11,678 bases of DNA. It comes from JBBSDV01 sp038240335 (lineage in GTDB: Bacteria > Chloroflexota > Dehalococcoidia > DSTF01 > JACRBR01). The notes under the pieces are model-generated. The model saw only the letters and a list, made by a program, of their open reading frames with translations. It was not told where the DNA came from and ran no database searches. How positions within the stretch are numbered: position 1 is the first letter of the stretch; every line of letters begins with the position of its first letter. Both the position numbers and the translations under genes were made by a program. Location: the NCBI GenBank assembly GCA_038240335.1, contig JBBSDV010000099.1, positions 1 to 11,678 of the forward strand, read 5' to 3'. Below are positions 6,618 through 11,678 of the stretch, in pieces.

Positions 6618-6962
6618 ATGATGACCCTCAGCAGCTACCTGACGCAGTTGCTCAAGGGGAATACCGACGTGCTCATCCTCTCCCTGCTGCAACGCGAGCC
6701 CATGTACGGACACCAGATCCTGCAGGAGCTCGAGCAGACGTCGGCCGGGTTCTTCCAGGTCAGCGAGGGTACACTCTATCCGGCGCTCTATCGCCTCGCG
6801 CGGGAGGGCTACATTCGCGGCAAGTGGGCGAAGTTGGCGACCGGGCAGGAGCGCAAGGTCTACGCGCTGACGAAGAAGGGCGACCGCCGCCTCGGCGAAT
6901 GCATCTCGACGTGGAGCGGCTTTGCCGCCGCCATGGAGCGCGTAACGACGCCGCATCCGTAA
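6618..6962 (+). CDS. PadR-family winged-helix transcriptional regulator
   Basis: A dimeric DNA-binding repressor of the PadR family, 114 aa from the ATG at 6618. An ATG directly after it (6621) is equally placed relative to AAGGGA at 6608-6613. The product has the standard PadR-N wing-helix: VLILSLLQREPMYGHQILQ, then GTLYPALYRLAREGYI, then the wing GQERKVYALTKKG, and a short C-terminal dimerisation helix. It lacks a PadR-C vir-type domain, so it is the short class. Effectors of this family are varied and none can be read from the sequence. It is transcribed divergently from the isoprenoid/hopanoid operon with only 115 nt between the starts, and it is followed 26 nt later by a HAAS-type membrane protein. 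Pairing of a short PadR with a HAAS protein is a recurrent arrangement. It could regulate itself, the membrane protein and possibly the divergent operon. Confidence 0.95.
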   Translation: MMTLSSYLTQLLKGNTDVLILSLLQREPMYGHQILQELEQTSAGFFQVSEGTLYPALYRLAREGYIRGKWAKLATGQERKVYALTKKGDRRLGECISTWSGFAAAMERVTTPHP

Positions 6963-6988
6963 TTCGGCCGGCGATGAGCGAGGATAGG

Positions 6989-7918
6989 ATGTCCTCCGAA
7001 CAGACTGCGTACTTCGAACGCCTGCGCATGCATCTCGGACTCGGCGATCCTGTCGAGTCTGATCTCGTGCGCGAGCTCGCATCGCACGTCGAGGATCGCG
7101 TCGGCCAGCTCGTCGCGGGCGGCACGCCGGAAGCGCGGGCGAGGGAGATTGCGTTCGCCGGCTTCGGCCGGCCCGAGACGCTCGCCCACCTCGTCCGTCA
7201 GGCGCATCTCGTCACGCCGTGGCTCGAGGCGCTGCTCGGCGCCGCCGCGTTCCTGCTCGTCGGCCTGATGATCGGCCTCGGCCTCTGGCAGCAACCGATC
7301 GCCGCCGCCGCTGGTGGCACGCTCGTCATCGCCCTGACGCTCTACGGCCTCTGGCTCGGGCGGCCGCCTTGGTTCTACCCCTGGGCCGGCATTGCGCTGA
7401 CGATCCCGATCATCGTGGGCTACGTGGCCTTTGCGGTGCTGCAGCGCGAGACCCCGCTGCTGCTCGACGGCGCCGCCGGCCCCTTCGGGCTGGCCGGGTT
7501 CGCCGGCGCGCTCCTGTACTTTCCCGTTGGTCTCGTCGTTGTCGCCGCCGCGGTGCTGGTCGCCGTCCGCCGCGACTGGCTCGACGCCTCGGTGCTGCTC
7601 TCGCCGCTGCCGTGCGCCCTCGTCTGGGTGATCGCGATCCAGCGCGCCGGTGGCATCACGTCGGCGGGCGCAGCGCTCACCGACACGGGCGCGCTGCTCT
7701 GTGCCGTCTACGTGTGTATGGCGGTTGCGGCGCTCGTGTTCCTTCGCGCATCCGTGCGCAGCTTCAAGGTGACGACCCTCATCGGCGCCGCGCTGGTCCT
7801 AGTCCTCGGCTCCACGCTATTGCTCGACCCGGGCGGCGGCCTCGTCGCCTTCACCGGCCGGGCGGCGCTCCTCCTCGCCTTCCTCCTCAGCCCCGCGCTC
7901 GTCGCTCGGCACGCGTAG
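6989..7918 (+). CDS. Polytopic membrane protein with N-terminal HAAS-like domain
   Basis: Function unknown. From the ATG at 6989 it is 309 aa. This start has GAGGA five nt upstream; an in-frame ATG at 6974 is the alternative and lacks a ribosome binding site. Residues ~5-75 are soluble and resemble the HAAS/DUF1700 domain found next to PadR regulators: an L...LASHVEDRV helix, a G-TPEARAREIAFAGFGRPETLA segment, and an amphipathic linker. About eight hydrophobic segments follow, near 80-100, 103-123, 130-151, 166-193, 198-217, 228-252, 262-279 and 287-306. No transporter or enzyme motif is visible in them. The likely role is as membrane partner or sensor of the PadR protein. Homologous systems include permease- and sigma-linked versions, so this is inference. 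Confidence 0.85.
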   Translation: MSSEQTAYFERLRMHLGLGDPVESDLVRELASHVEDRVGQLVAGGTPEARAREIAFAGFGRPETLAHLVRQAHLVTPWLEALLGAAAFLLVGLMIGLGLWQQPIAAAAGGTLVIALTLYGLWLGRPPWFYPWAGIALTIPIIVGYVAFAVLQRETPLLLDGAAGPFGLAGFAGALLYFPVGLVVVAAAVLVAVRRDWLDASVLLSPLPCALVWVIAIQRAGGITSAGAALTDTGALLCAVYVCMAVAALVFLRASVRSFKVTTLIGAALVLVLGSTLLLDPGGGLVAFTGRAALLLAFLLSPALVARHA

Positions 7919-7927
7919 GGGGACTAT

Positions 7928-7969
7928 GTCGTTAGTAGTGCGTCGTTCCTAGTTCGGCTTTGTAGTTGC
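7928..7969. repeat. Degenerate heptanucleotide tandem repeat, tract D
   Basis: Six 7-nt units follow the membrane-protein stop, starting GTCGTTA, GTAGTGC, GTCGTTC, CTAGTTC. Their reverse complements (GAACGAC, GCACTAC) match the units in front of proB. The remainder of the 97-nt gap before the acetyltransferase (7919-8015) has a weak CGCC/GGCG hairpin and the acetyltransferase promoter, and no gene. Confidence 0.6.
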
Positions 7970-7997
7970 TGCGCTCGCCCGTCTCTCGGCGGGGGTT

Positions 7998-8007
7998 AGG
8001 GTACCCT
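7998..8007 (+). promoter_or_regulatory. Palindrome and probable -10 element of a leaderless start
   Basis: AGGGTACCCT is a perfect 10-bp palindrome. It contains TACCCT (8002-8007), which fits TANNNT and ends 8 nt before the ATG at 8016. No Shine-Dalgarno is present. TANNNT at this distance is characteristic of leaderless transcripts in several phyla, so transcription may begin at or beside the start codon. Confidence 0.45.
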
Positions 8008-8015
8008 GATGCACG

Positions 8016-8756
8016 ATGGATGTCCCTGCGTATCTGAGCCGAATCGCATACGACGGCGACACGGCGCCGACCATCGAAACGCTGCGAGCGATGCACCGCG
8101 CGCACGCTTTTACCGTGCCGTTCGAGAATCTCGACATTCGCCTAGGCACGATGATCGAGGTCGATGAGGGCGTCAACTTCGACAAGATTGTGCGGAGGCG
8201 CCGGGGCGGGTTCTGCCTTGAGTTGACCGGGATGTTTGGGCGAGCCCTGCGTGAGATGGGATTTGACGTCGACGTCGTCGGTGCACGGGTGCTGATGGAA
8301 GGTCGTCTGGGCGAGCCGCTCGCCCACATGGTCCTGATCGTGCATTTGGAGGAGGATTGGATCGCGGACGTGGGGTTTGGCGGGCGCGTTATCGAGCCTC
8401 TGCGCCTGCGGGCGACTAGCGATCAGATGGTAGGCGAGCGGCGGTATAACGTCGACAGCGATGGTGACCATTGGTTCGTGACGTGCACGGAGGAGGCAAA
8501 CCCACCCGGCATGTACACGTTCACCATGCAACCGCGTGCGTTCGACGAATTCTATGACGTGTGCGGCTGGTTACAGGCGTCTCCCCACTCTCGCTTCACA
8601 CATGGGAGCATCGTTTCGCTGCCACGCCCGAACGGGCGGGCAACACTCGCTGGCGGCCGCCTGATCATCATGCGCGAGGGCGAACGGACTGAGCGCGAGG
8701 TATCGCGAGATGAGGAGCCGGCCATCTTGGAGCGGGAGTTCGGGATTACGCTGTAG
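8016..8756 (+). CDS. nat: Arylamine N-acetyltransferase
   Basis: Transfers acetyl (or another acyl group) from CoA to arylamines or arylhydrazines by a ping-pong mechanism. The 246-aa product carries the complete Cys-His-Asp triad in its family contexts: C67 in RGGFCLE, H104 in LAHMVLIV and D118 in IADVGFGG. The early PFENLDI motif (35-41) is also present. Length is slightly short of the usual 255-280 aa, with the difference at the C-terminus. The third positions of its codons are visibly less GC-biased than in its neighbours (frequent GAT, TTT, ATT, TTG), which fits recent acquisition. It is a single-gene unit between the PadR pair and convergent proB. In some bacteria these enzymes acylate polyketide or ansamycin amides, but nothing here points to that. 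Confidence 0.96.
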   Translation: MDVPAYLSRIAYDGDTAPTIETLRAMHRAHAFTVPFENLDIRLGTMIEVDEGVNFDKIVRRRRGGFCLELTGMFGRALREMGFDVDVVGARVLMEGRLGEPLAHMVLIVHLEEDWIADVGFGGRVIEPLRLRATSDQMVGERRYNVDSDGDHWFVTCTEEANPPGMYTFTMQPRAFDEFYDVCGWLQASPHSRFTHGSIVSLPRPNGRATLAGGRLIIMREGERTEREVSRDEEPAILEREFGITL

Positions 8757-9004
8757 TCTCACAACGCGCGGATCCCTGGTCAACGGCGGGGAGCGCTCCG
8801 CTGGTCAGGGCCGATAGCGGAGAGATGGTGTGCCGACACGCGCGCGGTTGCCCATCACCAGCGACCTCGTTTGCGCGCGTTGAGCATGGATCGCTCAGCT
8901 TGCAGCGTGGCTACAAGCGAGCCCCGATCATCCTTCGCGGCCTTCGCGGCGCTCAGCACACCGCGAACGTAGGCGCGGCACTCGGGCCGAACCGCTACTG
9001 CGCG
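8757..9004. other. Convergent intergenic region between nat and proB
   Basis: The 3' ends of nat and proB face each other here. An inverted repeat, CTCCGCT (8796-8802) and AGCGGAG (8816-8822) with a 13-nt spacer, could serve as a bidirectional transcript end, although no T-tract follows. On the minus strand the proB frame stays open after its stop for 49 codons (9004-8855), with alanine/lysine-rich wording faintly like the start of ProA (see findings). No complete gene is visible. Confidence 0.5.
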
Positions 9005-10132
9005 TTACAGCACGACGAGATTGTTGCGGTGCACGACAGCGGAGCCGTATTGGTGGCCGAGCGTCTCGGCGATGCGGTCGGAGCGCAGGCCGCGGATGAT
9101 GTCGAGCTCGGCATCGTCGTAGTTCGTGATACCGCAGGCGACGGCGTGTCCGTCGGGCAGGACGATGTTTACGGTGTCGCCGCGCTTGAACGGCCCATGC
9201 ACCGCCTGCACGCCCGCCGGCAATAGGCTCTTGCTACGCTCCGTCAGCGCCTTCGCCGCACCGGCATCGACGACGATCGCGCCGCGCGTCGTCAGGCCGG
9301 ACATCATCCAGCGCTTGCGGCTCTCGACGCGGCTCTTGCGCGCCGGCAGCATCGTGCCGACGTGCTCGCCGGCGCCGATGCGGTACAGCACGTCCGGCTC
9401 GCGTCCGTCGGCGATGAACACGTCGGATCCGTGGCCGGTGGCGAGCTTCGCGGCCTGGAGCTTGGTCACCATGCCGCCCGTGCCGCGCGCGCTCTCGCTG
9501 CCCCCGGCGATCGCCTCGATGTCCTTCGTCACCCGCTCGACGCGATCGATCAGCGTGGCCGCTTTGTGCCGGTGCGGGTCGGCCGTGTAGAGGCCTGCCG
9601 TGTCGGTCAACAATTGCAGCGCGTCGGCGTCAATCAGGTTCGCGACGAGGGCGGAGAGGTTGTCGTTGTCGCCGATCTTCGCGCCGGCGATCTCGTCGAT
9701 CGCGACGGCGTCGTTCTCGTTGATGATCGGCACGACGCCGAGCTCGAGCAGGCCGAGCAGCGTGTTGCGAGCGTTCAGATAGCCGATGCGATCGGACAGA
9801 TCGCGCTTGCTCAGCAGCGTCTGGGCGACGACCCGGCCATGCGCCGAAAAGAGTCGATCGTAGGCCTGCATAAGCTGCGTCTGACCGACGCTCGCGAGCA
9901 CCTGGCGGAACGGAATGTCGCGGCGATTCTCGATCATCCCGAGGCGCTGGCGTCCCGCCGCGATCGCGCCCGAAGTGACGATCAGCACCTCGCGCCCCTC
10001 GTCGAGGAGCCGCGCGACCTGCGCGACGAGCGACGTCATCGTCGCCAGATCGAGTTCCGCCGTGCCGCCGGTAAGGAGGTTCGTGCCGAACTTGGCGACG
10101 ATGCGCCGGTAGCCGGGCTGGTTGCGCTTCAT
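9005..10132 (-). CDS. proB: Glutamate 5-kinase ProB (kinase plus PUA domain)
   Basis: Phosphorylates glutamate to gamma-glutamyl phosphate, the first step of proline synthesis. The 375-aa product has an amino-acid kinase domain (about 8-260): VAKFGTNLL with K14, VTSGAIAAG (52-60), INENDAV with N140 and D141, GDNDNLSA (154-161), LLTDTAGLYTADP (174-186) and GTGGMVTK (217-224). A PUA domain follows (about 280-370: RGAIVVDAGAAKAL, GDTVNIV). This is the usual two-domain form (E. coli 367 aa). I start at the ATG at 10132 (MKRNQPGYRRIVAKFG). An in-frame start at 10195 would lie inside a heptad repeat tract and has no support. No ribosome binding site is visible. The usual partner proA does not follow; the next gene is convergent nat. 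Confidence 0.97.
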   Translation of the reverse strand: MKRNQPGYRRIVAKFGTNLLTGGTAELDLATMTSLVAQVARLLDEGREVLIVTSGAIAAGRQRLGMIENRRDIPFRQVLASVGQTQLMQAYDRLFSAHGRVVAQTLLSKRDLSDRIGYLNARNTLLGLLELGVVPIINENDAVAIDEIAGAKIGDNDNLSALVANLIDADALQLLTDTAGLYTADPHRHKAATLIDRVERVTKDIEAIAGGSESARGTGGMVTKLQAAKLATGHGSDVFIADGREPDVLYRIGAGEHVGTMLPARKSRVESRKRWMMSGLTTRGAIVVDAGAAKALTERSKSLLPAGVQAVHGPFKRGDTVNIVLPDGHAVACGITNYDDAELDIIRGLRSDRIAETLGHQYGSAVVHRNNLVVL

Positions 10133-10134
10133 TG

Positions 10135-10193
10135 CTGTAGTTTGTCGTTTGTCGTTCGTAGTTGGTAGTGGGGGTGTTTGGAGGTTGGAGGTC
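10135..10193. repeat. Degenerate heptanucleotide tandem repeat, tract C (proB 5' flank)
   Basis: On the minus strand, reading into proB, the sequence is a run of 7-nt units: GACCTCC, AACCTCC, AAACACC, a short CCC slip, then ACTACCA, ACTACGA, ACGACAA, ACGACAA, ACTACAG. The array ends three nt before the proB ATG, so it occupies the place of the ribosome binding site and probably the leader. Confidence 0.75.
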
Positions 10194-10238
10194 AAAGCTT
10201 AGTGATTGCCTGTTCGGCAAGAGCGGCTGAGCTGTCCC

Positions 10239-10434
10239 GTCGCCCGAGGCGGGAGCGCAGAGGGCGCAGCGCCTCTGCCGGGGGTTCGGGGGTGCCCCCC
10301 GAAACTTCTCTCGTTCTTGTTCAAGGCTTCCGGGTACGCGCTAGCGGACACGGCGAATGAAGCGAGGACGCACGGGCTTGCCGAAGATGCATGCTCGTCA
10401 CGAAACTAGGTCGCGCAAAAAAGCACAGCATTAG
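10239..10434 (+). repeat. Interspersed structured element, copy 2 (upstream of aldo/keto reductase)
   Basis: The inverted counterpart of the element at 800-1007, in the same orientation relative to the gene downstream. The 5' part holds three successive hairpins: TCCCGTC/GGCGGGA around 10234-10253, GCAGAGG/CCTCTGC at 10257-10278, and an 8-bp TTCGGGGG/CCCCCGAA stem with TGC loop at 10285-10303. A pyrimidine-rich run follows, then the conserved 37-nt block (10329-10365), CTCGTCACGAAAC (10394-10406) and AAGCACAG (10421-10428). It ends about 200 nt before the reductase start. No open reading frame is shared by the two copies. Confidence 0.85.
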
Positions 10435-10634
10435 TTGGGCGTCCGGGCAGGGAAATGCCGGCCATGATCGACTCGCTCAACCCGGCATTCGTCGCCGCGA
10501 CTGCACTCACGCTCGCCTGCCGGCCCGGCCGATCCGTAGTCGGCTAGTCGTCGCGGCGTCGCCCGGCTCGCCTTTCGTGAAGCGCTCCGCTCTGCGAGGC
10601 TGATTCGACGGAAGTGCGGAGCAAGGAGCACTCG
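10435..10634 (+). promoter_or_regulatory. Leader region of the aldo/keto reductase with long-loop hairpin
   Basis: About 200 nt without a gene. AATGCCGG (10454-10461) and CCGGCATT (10482-10489) are perfect inverted arms around a 20-nt loop. The reductase ribosome binding site AAGGAG is at 10623-10628. I see no promoter with both boxes recognisable. Confidence 0.4.
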
Positions 10635-11642
10635 ATGGAAACGCGACAGCTGGGCCGGACGGGGCTGCGGGTGCCGCCGCTGTGTTTGGGAACGATGACG
10701 TTCGGGCTGCAGAGCGACGAGGCGACATCCGTCGCGATCCTCGATCGGGCGATGGAGGGCGGGCTCGACTTTATCGATACCGCCGACGTCTACCCGCTCG
10801 GCGGCGATACGACGACCGCCGGCCGTACGGAGGCGATCATCGGCCGCTGGATGCGCGAGCGGGGCAACCGCGATCGCATTGTGCTGGCGACGAAGTGCGC
10901 CGGCACGATGGGGCTCGGCGCCAACGACGGCGGCCTCTCGCGCTATCACATCCAGCGCGCCCTCGACGAGAGTCTGCGGCGATTGCAGACGGATGTCATC
11001 GACCTCTACCAGGTGCACTGGTTCGACCCGCGGACACCGCTCGACGAGACGCTGCGCGCGCTCGAGGACATCGTGCGCTCCGGCAAGGTGCGCTACATCG
11101 GCTGCTCGAACTACCCGGCGTGGCGGCTCGGCCAGGCGCTGGCGACGAGCGAGCGGCTCGGCATCGCGCGATACGACTGCGTCCAGCCGCGATACAACCT
11201 GCTCTACCGCGAGATCGAGACGGAACTGCTCCCACTCTGCCGAAGCGAGGGTGTCGGCGTGATTGTCTACAACCCGCTCGCTGGTGGCTTTCTCTCGGGT
11301 AAATACAACAAGGGCGACGAGCCAATGGAGGGCACGCGGTTCACCGTGGGCAACGCCGGCCGCATGTACCAGCACCGCTACTGGCAGGACGCGCTCTTCG
11401 ATGCCGTCGAGGAGCTCAGGCCGCTCGCTGAGACGCGCGGCGTGTCGTTGGCGTCGGTCGCCGTTGCGTGGGCGATGTCGCAGCCGGGCGTGACGTCGGC
11501 AATCGTCGGAGCCAGCCGGCCGGAGCAGCTCGATGCGGCGCTCGCTGCGCCGACGCTCGAGCTCGATGAGGGCCTGCGCGCCGCCTGCGATGCGGCGTGG
11601 TGGTCGCTCCCGCGGCGCCCTGTCGTCGAGGGCTACCGGTAG
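10635..11642 (+). CDS. Aldo/keto reductase family oxidoreductase
   Basis: An NAD(P)H-dependent carbonyl reductase or alcohol dehydrogenase of the aldo/keto reductase superfamily (TIM barrel, cytosolic). From the ATG at 10635, supported by AAGGAG with a 6-nt spacer, it is 335 aa. An upstream GTG at 10614 is less likely. The catalytic tetrad is intact: D48 and Y53 in FIDTADVY, K87 in VLATKCAG and H128 in DLYQVHW. Cofactor and family motifs include GKVRYIGCSNY (150-160), QPRYNLLYR (184-192), YNPLAGGFLSGKY (212-224) and IVGASRPEQL (290-299). The last is the usual phosphate-binding region. The sequence resembles the YajO/YhdN/Tas-like group, whose substrates are mostly unknown. It is transcribed alone and ends 36 nt before the window edge, where no terminator is seen. 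Confidence 0.97.
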   Translation: METRQLGRTGLRVPPLCLGTMTFGLQSDEATSVAILDRAMEGGLDFIDTADVYPLGGDTTTAGRTEAIIGRWMRERGNRDRIVLATKCAGTMGLGANDGGLSRYHIQRALDESLRRLQTDVIDLYQVHWFDPRTPLDETLRALEDIVRSGKVRYIGCSNYPAWRLGQALATSERLGIARYDCVQPRYNLLYREIETELLPLCRSEGVGVIVYNPLAGGFLSGKYNKGDEPMEGTRFTVGNAGRMYQHRYWQDALFDAVEELRPLAETRGVSLASVAVAWAMSQPGVTSAIVGASRPEQLDAALAAPTLELDEGLRAACDAAWWSLPRRPVVEGYR

Positions 11643-11678
11643 CACACTTTAACTTGAGGTCGCGTCTCGATCGCACGA

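Noticed and set aside
5661..7082. Minus-strand open frame of 473 codons across the prenyl synthase and PadR genes
   Set aside because: It is out of frame with both real genes, arginine-rich, and crosses the divergent promoter.
8796..8822. Intrinsic terminator between nat and proB
   Set aside because: The stem is 7 bp with a 13-nt loop and no T-run on either side, so it is noted only as an inverted repeat.
9362..10168. Plus-strand open frame of 268 codons opposite proB
   Set aside because: It is the complement of a fully conserved kinase/PUA gene and has no motif of its own.
800..10434. Composite transposon bounded by the inverted element copies
   Set aside because: No transposase or integrase lies between or beside the copies, no terminal repeats or target duplications are seen, and the enclosed genes are core metabolism.

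Overview
The window is GC-rich bacterial DNA carrying an isoprenoid-to-hopanoid biosynthesis locus and, beside it, a set of unrelated housekeeping and accessory genes. Family content (IspH of the MEP pathway, a prenyl diphosphate synthase with a DD..WGD second motif, squalene-hopene cyclase with HpnC and HpnD, a PadR/HAAS membrane-protein pair) and the degenerate 7-nt intergenic repeats suggest a Chloroflexota-like (Dehalococcoidia- or Thermomicrobia-like) environmental genome. No rRNA or tRNA is present, so this placement is a weak inference.

Layout. From 6502 down to the left edge, six genes run on the minus strand: prenyl diphosphate synthase, ispH, a YjbQ-family gene, squalene-hopene cyclase (shc), hpnC, and hpnD, which is cut by the window edge. 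The first three are essentially contiguous. shc follows after 132 nt, shc and hpnC overlap as ATGA, and hpnD follows after a 343-nt structured gap. Together they supply IPP/DMAPP (IspH), prenyl diphosphates (synthase), presqualene diphosphate (HpnD), hydroxysqualene (HpnC) and finally hopene (SHC). The remaining step, HpnE, would be expected just past the left edge. A strong sigma70-type promoter (TTGACA-16-TATCAT) drives the operon from 6553-6526.

Divergent from it on the plus strand are a PadR-family regulator and a HAAS-type polytopic membrane protein (6618-7918). A short palindrome between the back-to-back -35 boxes could be a shared operator. Next come a plus-strand arylamine N-acetyltransferase (8016-8756), probably leaderless, a convergent minus-strand proB (9005-10132) with no intact proA after it, and a plus-strand aldo/keto reductase (10635-11642).

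The most unusual material is non-coding. First, a roughly 200-nt element occurs twice in inverted orientation, in front of hpnD and in front of the aldo/keto reductase. It keeps conserved hairpins and sequence blocks separated by diverged linkers. Second, four separate intergenic gaps carry degenerate tandem repeats with a 7-nt period. Neither is explained by the genes.
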